Assembly (NCBI RefSeq): GCF_024198175.1
Contig: NZ_JAJVKV010000007.1
Location: 186,001-250,000, forward strand
DNA from: Pyxidicoccus xibeiensis
Lineage (GTDB): Bacteria > Myxococcota > Myxococcia > Myxococcales > Myxococcaceae
Direction: 5' to 3'
Length of the DNA: 64,000 bases
Of this stretch, positions 1 to 8,848 are shown piece by piece (positions within the stretch are counted from its first letter, which is position 1; each line of letters opens with the position of its first letter). The notes beneath the pieces were generated by a model that saw nothing but the letters and a program-made list of their open reading frames with translations, ran no database searches and was not told where the DNA came from. The translations under genes were made by a program, and so were the position numbers.

Positions 1-2298
1 GGCGACAAGAATGGCGGAGGGTGCGCGGGCTACTTCGGCCAGGGCGTCTTCCTGAGCACGGACGCCGGCACCACGTGGAGCGCGAGGAACGGCTCGGGCG
101 CCAGCGCGATGCCGCTGTCCATCGTCAATGCCGTGGCCCTGCAGCCGACGAACGCCAACGTGGTGCTCGCGGGTGGCGCAGGCAGCTGCACCGGCTCCAG
201 CTCGCCGACGTCTCCCGGCGTGTTCCGGTCCACGGACCGCGGCGCCACGTGGACGCGGGTGCTCAACTTCAACGTGGAGGACATCGTCTTCGCACCAGGC
301 AGCGCCACCGCCTACGCGAGCGTGCCCGGCCAGGGCGTCTTCAAGTCCACCGATGGTGGGGCTACCTGGGCGAACTCCAGCAGCGGCCTGACGCCGTCGG
401 GCAGCCGCATGCGCCTGGCCATGGCGCCTTCCGACGCGCTGGTGCTCTATGTGCTGCAAGGCGGTCAGGTCTACCGCTCCATGGACGGGGCGGCCACCTG
501 GAGCCTGCGCACCAGCAGCGCGTGCGAGGGCCAGTGCACCTACAACCAGGCCATCTCCGTGCACCCCACGGATGTGAATCAGGTGCTGGTGGGCACCATC
601 CGCCCGGCGCGCTCGGCGGACGGCGGCACGACGTTCACCTTCCTCACCACGACGTGGGGCTCGGGGCAGATGGTGCACCAGGACGTCCACGTCGTCCTGT
701 ACTCGCGCACCAACGGCAGCCGGTTCTGGATTGGCAGCGACGGCGGCCTGTGGCGCACGGACAACGGCGGCACGAGCTTCGCCAACATGAACTCCAACCT
801 GAACGTGACGCAGTTCTATGACCTGGCGGTGCACCCCAACAACGCGGACACCGTGTTCGGCGGGGCGCAGGACAACTCGTCCTCGCGGCGCACCACGAGC
901 CCGGTGTGGGACCTGACCTTCGTGAGCGGGGACGGCTTCATGAACGCCGTGGACGCCACCAACACGAACTACGTGTTCCAGACGAGCTACCCGTCCAGCA
1001 ACCTGCCCAGCATCTACCGCTCCACCACCGGCGGGGCGCCCAACAGCTTCAGCAAGCTGCCGACGACGGGAATCACCGCCTCCTCGAACTTCCCCTGGGT
1101 CACCCCGATGGTGGTGGCCAGCAACCGCATCTTCGTGGCCGGTGACACGGTGTACCGGGGCACCACCAGCGCGAGCCCGATGACGTGGGCGGCCATCTCC
1201 GCGAACCTGGGCGCCCGCGTGTCGGTCCTCACGCCGATGCTGACGGGGACCACCATTCCCATGTACGCGGGCACGTCCAGCGGCGCCATCCACTCCACCG
1301 TGGACGCCGCGGCCGCGAGCGTGGCGTGGACCAACGTCACGGGGAACTACCCGGGCGGCACCGTGTCGGACGTGGCGATGACGCCGGGCAACCGGCTGCG
1401 CGTGTTCGTCACGCGCGCGGCCTTCGGCGGCAACAAGCTGTTCCGCTCGACCACGGGCGGCACGACGTGGACGGCCGTGGGCGCGGGCCTGCCCAACGTG
1501 CCGGCCAACAGCGTGGCCATCGACCCGCTGGACACCAACCGCGTGTTCGTGGGCACCGACGTCGGCGTGTACGAGAGCACCGACGGTGGCGACACGTTCG
1601 TGGCGTTCTCCGCCGGCCTGCCGCTGGGCCTGGTGGTGACGGACCTGGAAGTGGACGACGTGCCGCACGTCCTGGTGGCCGGCACCTACGGCCGTGGCGC
1701 GTGGAAGGTAAATCTGACGGGCGGCCCGGCCAACCAGGCTCCGGTGGCCAACTTCAACTTCACCTCGAGCGGCCTGACGGCCACCTTCAGCGACACCTCG
1801 ACGGACCCGGACGGCACCATCGCCTCGCGCACCTGGGCCTTCGGTGACGGCACGACGTCGAGCGCGACGGGCCCGAGCAAGACGTACGCCGCCGCGGGCA
1901 CGTACGCGGTGCAGCTGACGGTGACGGACAACGGAGGGGCCACCGGCACGGCGACTCAGAACGTCACGGTGAGCACCGGCGCCGGCTGCCCCGGCACGCT
2001 CTACACGGGCACGTTCAGCGGCGCGACGGGGCAGACGCAGATCCACCCCGGCGGCACCTACTACCAGAGCACCACGGGCGGCACCCACGCCGCCTGCCTC
2101 ACCGGCCCGACCGGCACGGACTTCGACCTGTACCTGGACCGCTGGGATGGCACCACCTGGGTGCAGGTGGCCGCGAGCGAGAGCGCTTCGTCGGTGGAGA
2201 GCATCTCCTACCCGGGCACGGCCGCGTACTACCGCTTCCGCGTGGTGAACTACGCGGGCGTCGGTGCGTACAACCTCACCATCAGCAGACCGCAGTAG
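1..2298 (+). CDS. Secreted BNR-repeat/PKD/PPC protein, 5' end outside window
   Basis: The frame is open from base 1, so the N-terminus and any signal peptide lie upstream; 765 residues are visible. The first ~570 residues contain many Asp-box (BNR) motifs, such as STDRGATW, STDGGATW, SMDGAATW, STTGGTTW and STDGGDTF. This is the sialidase/Vps10-type beta-propeller signature. Residues ~580-656 form a PKD domain (AFGDGTTS and a C-terminal VQLTVTDNGG strand). Residues ~661-765 are a bacterial pre-peptidase C-terminal (PPC) domain (TDFDLYLDRWDG, YYRFRVVNYAG). PKD plus PPC tails are typical of extracellular enzymes and surface-glycan proteins of myxobacteria. I see no catalytic site in the visible part, so a binding or xyloglucanase-like propeller role is inference only. 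Confidence 0.85.
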   Translation, partial: GDKNGGGCAGYFGQGVFLSTDAGTTWSARNGSGASAMPLSIVNAVALQPTNANVVLAGGAGSCTGSSSPTSPGVFRSTDRGATWTRVLNFNVEDIVFAPGSATAYASVPGQGVFKSTDGGATWANSSSGLTPSGSRMRLAMAPSDALVLYVLQGGQVYRSMDGAATWSLRTSSACEGQCTYNQAISVHPTDVNQVLVGTIRPARSADGGTTFTFLTTTWGSGQMVHQDVHVVLYSRTNGSRFWIGSDGGLWRTDNGGTSFANMNSNLNVTQFYDLAVHPNNADTVFGGAQDNSSSRRTTSPVWDLTFVSGDGFMNAVDATNTNYVFQTSYPSSNLPSIYRSTTGGAPNSFSKLPTTGITASSNFPWVTPMVVASNRIFVAGDTVYRGTTSASPMTWAAISANLGARVSVLTPMLTGTTIPMYAGTSSGAIHSTVDAAAASVAWTNVTGNYPGGTVSDVAMTPGNRLRVFVTRAAFGGNKLFRSTTGGTTWTAVGAGLPNVPANSVAIDPLDTNRVFVGTDVGVYESTDGGDTFVAFSAGLPLGLVVTDLEVDDVPHVLVAGTYGRGAWKVNLTGGPANQAPVANFNFTSSGLTATFSDTSTDPDGTIASRTWAFGDGTTSSATGPSKTYAAAGTYAVQLTVTDNGGATGTATQNVTVSTGAGCPGTLYTGTFSGATGQTQIHPGGTYYQSTTGGTHAACLTGPTGTDFDLYLDRWDGTTWVQVAASESASSVESISYPGTAAYYRFRVVNYAGVGAYNLTISRPQ

Positions 2299-2311
2299 TC
2301 TTCCGCCCGGC

Positions 2312-2912
2312 GCTCAGGAGTGGCTCGCCTGAACGCCGGGGCGTCCTATGACTGGGCGCGGGAGCACCGGCCCACCTCACGGCAGGTGCTCTCGTGTCTC
2401 GCCCGTCTCGCGCGGGCGTTGGAGGCCACGCATGCGGTTGGGGGAGTGCATCGTGAAGGGCGACAACGTCCTCGTGAGAGAGGTGGATGGTCACGTCTTC
2501 CTGACCGACTTCGGCTCCGGGCACTACGTTGGCGCGGCCACCTTGACCGAGCCACCGTTCCCTCCTGGAACGCCGGCCTACCGCTCGGCGGAAGCATGGC
2601 GGTCCGTGCGGCTCCCCATGCCTGACCCGACCGTGCCCTACGCACCGGGGCCCATGGACGATGTCTTCGCACTGGGTGTCACCGCCTATCGGCTGTCGAC
2701 CGGCGAGTATCCTCCCGAGCTGAATCTGTCTGACGAGCGGGGCCGGGTCTGGAACATGGACGGCCCGCATCGCGCCCCTTGATGGTGGCTGCGGGTTGAA
2801 GGTGGGCCTGGATCCGAAGGACTGTGACGAGAACGGCTACGTGTACAAGAACGGGTGCTATGTGCCCGTCTTCCCACCCGCGCGCCCAGCGACATCTGAC
2901 CCTGCGGACTGA
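2312..2912 (+). pseudogene. Decayed Ser/Thr protein kinase, paralog of the kinase at 50.8 kb
   Basis: Three frames together match the intact kinase at 50829-52250. The first has YDWAREHRPTSRQVL and ARALEATHAVGGVHR. After a 5-base deletion inside the HRDVKGDN catalytic loop, a second frame continues KGDNVLVREVDGHVFLTDFG through DDVFALGVTAYRL. It then jumps to a third frame, NGYVYKNGCYVPVFPPARP, ending at a TGA at 2910. The deletion removes the catalytic Asp. The N-lobe and the juxtamembrane/TM part are missing, and about 190 residues between the C-lobe and the Cys-rich tail are lost. It cannot make an active kinase. Confidence 0.85.
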
Positions 2913-3199
2913 CCTGACAAGGAGGACGGGGCGCGCCCCCATGGATTGAGTGTTCCTTTCAAGCCCCAGAGCGGGAAGGACAGCCTCGGTGCGGTCATGC
3001 CGTGCCAGCGCCTCGCTCCCCGGGGCCGTCCGGGACACGCCGGGGGCTGGCTCCCGGGAAGCTGCCTCGAGACCTGGAGCGAGCCTGCATCGCCTGAACC
3101 CTGGAGTGGCCTTCCAGCCTCCCGCAGGCCGTGGGCTTCAGCGGACCTGCCCGGTCGTCCGCCAGCGGCATGTCAGCCCCACCCGGTAGGAAGGTTCTG
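2913..3199. other. Intergenic stretch, no gene recognised
   Basis: The short open frames here show no family match and no good start signal. The only structure is the palindrome listed separately at its right end. This is probably the leader and promoter region of the TetR gene plus leftover DNA behind the kinase pseudogene. Confidence 0.5.
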
Positions 3200-3221
3200 G
3201 CGGAAGGAACGTTCCTTCCGC
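3200..3221. promoter_or_regulatory. Perfect 22-bp palindrome, probable TetR operator
   Basis: The core cggaaggaacgttccttccg is its own reverse complement, and the flanking g/c pair extends it to 22 bp without a mismatch. It ends 26 bp before the most likely ATG of the TetR-family gene (3248). Size, symmetry and position are those of an autorepression operator. The regulator identity is inferred from proximity. Confidence 0.7.
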
Positions 3222-3247
3222 TGGCGGGTCGGTCCGGGGGTGGGCAG

Positions 3248-4651
3248 ATGATCATGGAGCTGTACCAGCAGTTCGTGGCCACGCGGATGGAGGAAGCGGC
3301 GGCGGTGATGGCGCAGCGGGGCTACGAGAACACCCCGGCCGCGGAGCTGGCGCGGGTGATGCGCATGTCGGTGGGCTCGCTGTACCGGCGCTACGGCAGC
3401 AAGCGCGGCTGTGCGCTGGCCATTCGGGACTTCTCCGAGGACGAGCTGTGCCGGTATGCGCGCTACGAGTTCCAGATGGCCAGCACGGACGAGGGCGCGG
3501 GCTTCCGCGAGGGCTTCTTCGCCCTCTGGCGGCTGCTGGCCAACTACGTGCTGCGGACGCCAGGAGTCTTCAGCTTCGTCTTCCTGCACGCCCACCCGGA
3601 GGCGGGGCCTGACGACGAGCGGGGCTGGCGGGTGCGAGACCTGATTCGCGAGGTCGTCAGCCAGGCGGAGCGTGATGGAGCGCTGGAGCCGGGTTCCGCG
3701 ATGGCGAGGACATGCGTGGTGTGGGGCGCGCTGGCGGAGCTGGGACGGGTGGCGATGAGGTGGGAGGGGGCGGTGACGGAAGAGGACGTGCTCGCGTCGG
3801 CGGAGGCGCTCTGGCGGGCGCTCGGACCCAGGAACGAGTCTACGCCCCGAGGGCCCGGTGGCATGCCGCCTCCAGACGGAAGAGAGGCCTCGGAAGAAGC
3901 ACGCGATAGCGAACCGGTGGCGGCAATGGCTGAGGGCGCGGCGCCGCCTCCGCCTCCAGACGGCGAGGAGGCCTCGGATGTGGCGCCCGACTGTGACGCG
4001 GCGGCGGCAATGGCTGAGGGCGCGGCGGCGCCCCGGCCAGACGCTCCGCCCGTGGAAACGAAGCGTCCCCACGCCATGGTGGAGGGTGGTACTCCGGAAA
4101 CTGCCGCTCGTGAAGCTCCAGGGCTGCGCGCGTTGAGTGCGTCACCCGCGAGGGCGGGAGCGACGCGGTCCGAAGCCATGACGGCTGGAGAAGCTCTGGC
4201 AGCAACTCACGATGCCCCGGCGTTCGGGCGCTCGAAACACGTCAGACTCCGTCGTGTTTTTCGATGCGGTCCTGCTGGGACGAGGACACCGCATTCGGGA
4301 GGTGCCTGCAGGGCGACGCGGCACGCAGCGCACTGGAGGCCATGGCGCTCGCCACGCTCCCGCCTGCCCTGGCCTCGGGAGGGCTCGGAGCCTCCCGGAT
4401 GCGGCAGGACGCTTCCGCGTCATGAAGAGCCCATCAATGTCCCCACGCGGACCGAGGATCAGCGCGGCTCGATGAGCATGGGCAGACCGTTGCGCACCAG
4501 CAACGTACCCGCCATGTCGATACGCGCCTCATGCCCGGGCTTCAGGCGCACCTTGAAGCGCCGCGCCAGCATGGCGGCGATGACGTGCGTCTCGAGCAGC
4601 GAGAAGTTGTTGCCCAGGCAGACGCGGTGGCCCGCCGCGAAGGGGTGGTAG
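3248..4651 (+). CDS. TetR/AcrR-family transcriptional regulator with long disordered tail
   Basis: I chose the ATG at 3248, just behind the palindrome; the frame is open upstream to 3131, but that part looks non-coding. Residues 1-193 fit a normal TetR protein. An N-terminal helix-turn-helix (TPAAELARVMRMSVGSLYRR, ~28-48) is followed by an all-helical ligand domain ending near ALWRALG. Residues 194-467 form a low-complexity Pro/Ala/Glu tail with a repeated AMAEGAA-PPPDGEEAS unit. The tail runs 193 bases into the 3' end of the convergent P450 gene. After ~4230 third-position G+C falls, and another frame (4264-4425) reads like coding sequence, so the original gene may have ended there through a frameshift. 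The ligand is unknown; the palindrome upstream suggests autoregulation. Confidence 0.7.
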   Translation: MIMELYQQFVATRMEEAAAVMAQRGYENTPAAELARVMRMSVGSLYRRYGSKRGCALAIRDFSEDELCRYARYEFQMASTDEGAGFREGFFALWRLLANYVLRTPGVFSFVFLHAHPEAGPDDERGWRVRDLIREVVSQAERDGALEPGSAMARTCVVWGALAELGRVAMRWEGAVTEEDVLASAEALWRALGPRNESTPRGPGGMPPPDGREASEEARDSEPVAAMAEGAAPPPPPDGEEASDVAPDCDAAAAMAEGAAAPRPDAPPVETKRPHAMVEGGTPETAAREAPGLRALSASPARAGATRSEAMTAGEALAATHDAPAFGRSKHVRLRRVFRCGPAGTRTPHSGGACRATRHAAHWRPWRSPRSRLPWPREGSEPPGCGRTLPRHEEPINVPTRTEDQRGSMSMGRPLRTSNVPAMSIRASCPGFRRTLKRRASMAAMTCVSSSEKLLPRQTRWPAAKGW

Positions 4652-5859
4652 GCGTGCGGGTCGCGCGCGGCCTCTCGCTCGGGCAGCCAGCGGTCCGGGT
4701 CGAAGCGCTCGGGGTCCTCCCAGTAGTCCGGGTGGCGGTGCGTGCCATAGGCAAAGAGCATCACCCGCGCGCCCGCGGGGATGCGCACGCCGGACAGCTC
4801 ATCATCGGCCACGACGTCGCGCGGATACATCGGCACGGCCGGATAGAGCCGCAGCACCTCCTTGATGACCTGGAGGGTGTAGGGCAGCTTCTTCAATTCG
4901 TTGACGGTGGGTGGAGCCTCGCCCAGCACCGCGTCCAGCTCGGCGTGCATGCGCGCCTCGACCTCCGGGTGCTGGGACAGCGCGTACCAGAGAAAGCCCA
5001 GCGTGCGCGCCGTCGTCTCGTGCCCGGCGACGAACATCGCGACGCCATTGTCCACCACGAGCCGGTCGGCCATGGTGCCGCCGGTCTCCTCGTCGGGCGT
5101 CGTCATCAGCTTGGTGAGCAGGTCATCCGGCCACTGCGCCTGGGGCAGGGCCCGGCGCTTCGCGACGACCCCGCGAATGTAGTCATCCACGCTGCGGCGC
5201 GTGCGATGGAAGCGCAGGTGGCTCGGGATGGGCAGCCATAACGGCAGCGTCATCATTCCCAGCAGGCGCTCCGACGCGAAGGCGATGTTGCGCTCCACCG
5301 CCTCCCGGATGCGATGCAGCGCCTCGTCCGACTCGGCGCTGAAGACGGAGTGCAGGATGATGGAGGCGGTGAGCTGCATCATCTCGTCGAACATCTCGAC
5401 TGGCTGACCGCGCCCCTGAAGCCCCCGCCAGCGCTGGATGAGCTGCTGGGTGTCGGCGACGAACAGGGGGTAGAACTTCTCCACCGCGCGCGGGGTGAAG
5501 AACGGCGCCATGAGCTTGCGCTGACGCCGCCAGTCCTCCCCGACGGCGCTGACGATGCTGTCCCCTAGCAACAGCTCGCGCACGGTGTCGTAGGACTCGA
5601 GCTTCTCGTAGTTCTGCCGTTGGGTGACGGAGATGTGGCGCACGTGCTCCGGGTGAGTCACCAGGAACAGCGGCTTGGCGCGCAGGAGCTGGACGTAGGC
5701 CAGGTCCCCGCCGGAGCGCCAGGCCTGCCGCATGAGCCCCAGCAGTCCCGCGCGCCGCGTGAGCCGAAGCACCTGGAGGAGGGAGGGCGTGAACCTGCCA
5801 GTGCGGATGGATGCTGGCGAGGCAGCGGCACCGGGCTGAGATGAGGCGTGAGCGTGCAT
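4459..5859 (-). CDS. Cytochrome P450 (class E-like, CYP102/CYP4-type)
   Basis: This is a heme monooxygenase of 466 residues from the ATG at 5859; an upstream ATG at 6027 is less likely because the extra 56 residues resemble no P450. The I-helix motif AGHETT is at 278-283, the K-helix ExxR (EVLR) at 334-337, and PERF at 383-386. The heme-ligand loop FAAGHRVCLG has Cys414. All essential residues are present. There is no fused reductase, so an external ferredoxin or flavodoxin system must supply electrons. The W/Y-rich family pattern resembles fatty-acid or terpene hydroxylases, but the substrate cannot be read from sequence. The gene is convergent with the TetR gene and divergent from a small lipoprotein gene. 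No other biosynthetic genes flank it. Confidence 0.93.
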   Translation of the reverse strand: MHAHASSQPGAAASPASIRTGRFTPSLLQVLRLTRRAGLLGLMRQAWRSGGDLAYVQLLRAKPLFLVTHPEHVRHISVTQRQNYEKLESYDTVRELLLGDSIVSAVGEDWRRQRKLMAPFFTPRAVEKFYPLFVADTQQLIQRWRGLQGRGQPVEMFDEMMQLTASIILHSVFSAESDEALHRIREAVERNIAFASERLLGMMTLPLWLPIPSHLRFHRTRRSVDDYIRGVVAKRRALPQAQWPDDLLTKLMTTPDEETGGTMADRLVVDNGVAMFVAGHETTARTLGFLWYALSQHPEVEARMHAELDAVLGEAPPTVNELKKLPYTLQVIKEVLRLYPAVPMYPRDVVADDELSGVRIPAGARVMLFAYGTHRHPDYWEDPERFDPDRWLPEREAARDPHAYHPFAAGHRVCLGNNFSLLETHVIAAMLARRFKVRLKPGHEARIDMAGTLLVRNGLPMLIEPR

Positions 5860-6050
5860 GTCCTGGCATTCCCTGAAGCAAGGAGCCGCAGTGAAGCACG
5901 TGTCCCAGCTGCTTGCATGAGGGAGGTCCATCAGCGCGCTTTCGCGCCCAGGACGAAATTTCAGCCATTCATGTTTCCCGAGCTTGAAGACAATAGCTCC
6001 AGCAGAAATGTCTTCAGCAGCAGCCATGAAGATGCAATTGATTTTATTTA

Positions 6051-6079
6051 AGAAACTCTATTGCATTCAATAGGTTTCT
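6051..6079. other. A+T-rich hairpin in the P450/lipoprotein divergent region
   Basis: The arms AGAAAC-t-CTATTG and CAATAG-GTTTCT pair over 12 bases with a single bulged T and a CATT loop. The surrounding ~100 bases (6000-6100) are far richer in A+T than the rest of the window. It lies between the divergent starts at 5859 and 6120, so it is more likely an operator or leader structure than a terminator. Confidence 0.5.
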
Positions 6080-6119
6080 CGCCGCTGTCAAACGGCTGTT
6101 TTCCTGAGAGAGAGACACC

Positions 6120-6431
6120 ATGTCCATGAGAGAGGTTTTGAGGTCCACGTACGCGTGGCTTGCGGCGGCATCGATGGTCGCGGGGTGTGGCACGCAGTCG
6201 AGGGAGGCGTCCGCAGGTCCGTCCGTGCTCGGCGAAGCGGCTCAGCCGAGCACCGTCCATACGCTGGCCCCGGGGTTCCAGCGTGTCCTGACGGCCTGGG
6301 ACCAGCCCGAGACGGTGTGGGGAGGGTATACGCTCCACACCGTCGACGTGTCGGATGACGGCCGTGCGGACCTGGTCTGGAACACGCTCGGCACCATCAA
6401 CCGCACCTACGCCTCGGTCTCCGAGTTCTGA
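6120..6431 (+). CDS. Small lipoprotein with FG-GAP/VCBS-like remnant
   Basis: The product has 103 residues, with a lipoprotein signal (hydrophobic WLAAASMVAGC, Cys at ~23) and a purine-rich ribosome site (gagagagaca) before the ATG. The C-terminal part VDVSDDGRADLVWNTLG has the calcium-binding DxxxDGxxD core of FG-GAP/VCBS repeats. These repeats normally occur several times in a propeller, and only one is present here. The gene may therefore be a truncated relative of the larger secreted FG-GAP proteins common in myxobacteria, or a small stand-alone lipoprotein. It is divergent from the P450 gene. Confidence 0.65.
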   Translation: MSMREVLRSTYAWLAAASMVAGCGTQSREASAGPSVLGEAAQPSTVHTLAPGFQRVLTAWDQPETVWGGYTLHTVDVSDDGRADLVWNTLGTINRTYASVSEF

Positions 6432-6490
6432 GCCTGCGGCGACACGCACCTGGGCGCCGCGGGGCCACCCCGGCCCGCTCACGGTGAGGA

Positions 6491-6560
6491 CGGAGGCGGG
6501 CCACTTCCGCCTCCGCCCTTTGTCGACGGGAAGGCGCCCGCCAGCGGACCTGGCGGGCGC
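6491..6560 (+). terminator. Two GC-rich hairpins behind the small lipoprotein gene
   Basis: The first has a 9-bp stem CGGAGGCGG/CCGCCTCCG (6491-6499 with 6507-6515), followed by ccctttgt. The second has a perfect 11-bp stem GCGCCCGCCAG/CTGGCGGGCGC (6534-6544 with 6550-6560) with a 5-base loop. They sit between the convergent ends of this gene (6431) and the lipoprotein gene ending at 6630, so they could stop transcription from both sides. The T-tract is weak. Confidence 0.5.
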
Positions 6561-6629
6561 TGGCGGGCGCGACATAGGGGTGCCACGAGCCTCCGTCGCG
6601 CGGATGAGACGAGAGGCTGTCCACCCGGA

Positions 6630-8168
6630 TTACGGCGCGGGGACGCTGAGCAGTCCGCTCAGCGCAGCCGCGTCGCTATAGGGCAGGCGGTCGTTGAGCA
6701 TCAGCGGCCGGTCCGACACCTCATACCCGTCGGCCAGGATGGCTCGCACGGTGAGGACGTAGCGCTCACCAGCCTGCAGGAGTCCCGCAGGCAGGAGGAG
6801 GGAGGTGGCGCTTCCGTCCACGTAGAGGGTGGCCTCCGTGAGGAACGTGGGGAATCCGTCGTCACGACCCCCGCGCCGCCGCAGTATCACCATGTAGGCG
6901 TCAGCGGCGCCGCTCGAGGGCGGCTGCCATCCGACGACGTGGGCGCCCGGGGTGAGCGCGCGCGAGCTGTAGGCTTCCGTTCCGTCCAGCGTCAGCGCGC
7001 GAGGCGGCAGGATGCGCGGGACGATGGGACCGGCGGTGAGGCGGGAGGCCACGTCCCGCGTGGACATGTTGGTCGTGAGCTGGATGGAGCTTCCAATGGC
7101 ATCCTGGGCCCGGAAGCTGAAGTGGGAGATGACATCGGCGACCAGGCCCCAATGAGCAGGCGTGGGATTGCCGAAGTGCAGCGTGCCCACGGCATCGGCG
7201 GAGACCCCAAAGGGCCGGGCGAGCCTGAGCACTCCGCCGGAGTAGCCAATCCACCCCTCGTCCAGCCCGTACGCGGCCGGATACAGGTTGAGCCGTGATT
7301 CACGGAGGGTTGCCGCCGGGTTCACCTCGGCGGCGAGGGCCGCGAAGGCGGAGACCCTCCAGTTCAGTGGCAGCTCGCGCTGGGGCAGCGGCTCGAGGGT
7401 TCCCTCGACGCGCAGGGGCGCGGTGCCGTCATACGAGAGCGGGGGCAGGTTGAGGACGCGGGACGCACTGAGGTAGCGCTGGTCGCTCCCATCCGGAAGG
7501 GTGCCGAACAGCTGGGGAGACAGCTGCACCAGTCGGGCTTTGTCTCCTCGCGCCTGCTCGAATCGCTTCATCGGTCCGGACAGGACTGCGAGGGGGACCT
7601 CGTGCGCGACGACGTAGTTGATGCCATCTGGCAGGCCAGGCGAGATGTGCGCCACCAGGCCCAGCTCGTCGGAGACGAGCTCCAGGCTGGATTCAGGGTC
7701 CTCCAGGAAGCTGGGGCCGCCGGGATACACGTGCCATGGGTCCAGCTCACGCAGGTCCAGCAACGCCGTCGGAGACTGCTCGACGTCGATGGCATCCGCC
7801 CGGCCCACCCGGCGGACCCCGAGGTCGAGGCTGCGTGCCTCCGTGACGACGTAGGTGTTGCCCAGCTTCACGTAGTAGGTGGCCTGGGGCACGTCCGGGA
7901 ACACGTACTCCCCTGGCCCACCGGCCGCGCCGGAGACCGCCACGAGCGTGTCGCCGTCCCGGCGGAACAGCTCGACGGGGTTCCGGGTGAAGTCTTCCGG
8001 CCGCTCCTCGATCCCGCCAGCCGTGTAGTGGCGGAAGACGCGCTTGACGCGCACCGAGGTGTCCGGAGGCCCTCCAACGCCCCCATCCGGAGCCGGTGAA
8101 GGCTCGTCGTCGGTGCAGCCCGGTGCGGTGAGGCCTACGAACAGCGAAAGCAGAATCGAACGCCACAT
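6630..8168 (-). CDS. Lipoprotein of unknown function, 512 aa
   Basis: The start at 8168 gives a clean lipoprotein signal, MWRSILLSLFVGLTAPGC, behind a gagaggggg ribosome site; the frame upstream to 8369 lacks such features. After the Cys comes a low-complexity linker (DDEPSPAPDGGVGGPPD). The mature part looks like a series of beta-rich, transthyretin or FN3-like domains. The segment FPDVPQATYYVKLGNTYVV resembles a carboxypeptidase-regulatory-like fold, and the C-terminal VVGWQPPSSGAADAYMVILR region resembles an FN3-type domain. I know no enzyme with this pattern. A surface-exposed or periplasmic binding role is inferred from the architecture only. Confidence 0.8.
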   Translation of the reverse strand: MWRSILLSLFVGLTAPGCTDDEPSPAPDGGVGGPPDTSVRVKRVFRHYTAGGIEERPEDFTRNPVELFRRDGDTLVAVSGAAGGPGEYVFPDVPQATYYVKLGNTYVVTEARSLDLGVRRVGRADAIDVEQSPTALLDLRELDPWHVYPGGPSFLEDPESSLELVSDELGLVAHISPGLPDGINYVVAHEVPLAVLSGPMKRFEQARGDKARLVQLSPQLFGTLPDGSDQRYLSASRVLNLPPLSYDGTAPLRVEGTLEPLPQRELPLNWRVSAFAALAAEVNPAATLRESRLNLYPAAYGLDEGWIGYSGGVLRLARPFGVSADAVGTLHFGNPTPAHWGLVADVISHFSFRAQDAIGSSIQLTTNMSTRDVASRLTAGPIVPRILPPRALTLDGTEAYSSRALTPGAHVVGWQPPSSGAADAYMVILRRRGGRDDGFPTFLTEATLYVDGSATSLLLPAGLLQAGERYVLTVRAILADGYEVSDRPLMLNDRLPYSDAAALSGLLSVPAP

Positions 8169-8389
8169 CGGAGTGTATCCCCCTCTCTCGAACACCCTCC
8201 AGGTCGTGTTGCCGCCCTGGGGCCTGGAGTCGGTGCGAGCGGGCGAACCATACAGGGCCGGGCGGACGTGGAACACGGGAGTGGCGTCGGGCTGGCTCGC
8301 CGCGAAAAGAGCACGGGCCGTCAAATGGGCCCGGGACGCTCCCGCTACCTTCCTCCGGGTCGCTGCCACCCGAACGCGGAGTATCGAAG

Positions 8390-8848
8390 ATGCATGCGGA
8401 GTACCTGAAGCAGGACGAAGACCTCGTCATCCTTGGCCCGGCGCTGCGCACCTCGCCCGAGCAGGCCGCCCGGGACATCCCCGCCTTCTGGCAGCGCTTC
8501 ATGCGGGAGTTCCTGCCGAGGCTGCCCGAGGCGGGCGACATCTACGCCGTCTACTGTGACTACGAGAGCGACTTCCGGGGCCCCTACACGCTGGTCCTCG
8601 GCGTGCGCGCCGGAGCGGAGACTCCGGTCCCCGACGGGATGCGCAGGGTGCTCATCCCTCGTGGCCCCTACGCGCGGTTCATGGCCCGGGGCGACCCGGC
8701 CCAGGCGCTCTGGCGCACCTGGGCTCACGTATGGGAAGCGTGGGAGCGGCGCGGGGAGCGGCGCTACGCCGCCGACTACGAGCGCCATGCGCGGACCACC
8801 GTGGGCCAGGGCCACATGGAGGCCGAGGTGATGGTGGGGCTGTCCTAG
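8390..8848 (+). CDS. Stand-alone GyrI-like effector-binding domain protein
   Basis: The 152 residues have the layout of the GyrI-like/BmrR effector-binding fold: an N-terminal strand, IPAFWQRFMREFLPRLP, GDIYAVYCDYESDFRGPYTLVLGV and a C-terminal DYERH segment. Such domains bind small hydrophobic or cationic ligands. There is no DNA-binding part. The stop codon shares four bases (ctag, 8845-8848) with the stop of the convergent AraC gene, whose C-terminus carries the same type of domain. The pair may sense related ligands; this is inference. Confidence 0.75.
   Translation: MHAEYLKQDEDLVILGPALRTSPEQAARDIPAFWQRFMREFLPRLPEAGDIYAVYCDYESDFRGPYTLVLGVRAGAETPVPDGMRRVLIPRGPYARFMARGDPAQALWRTWAHVWEAWERRGERRYAADYERHARTTVGQGHMEAEVMVGLS

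Noticed and set aside
4459..6431. Biosynthetic gene cluster around the P450
   Set aside because: No NRPS, PKS, terpene, RiPP or tailoring genes lie nearby; the P450 stands between a regulator and lipoprotein genes.
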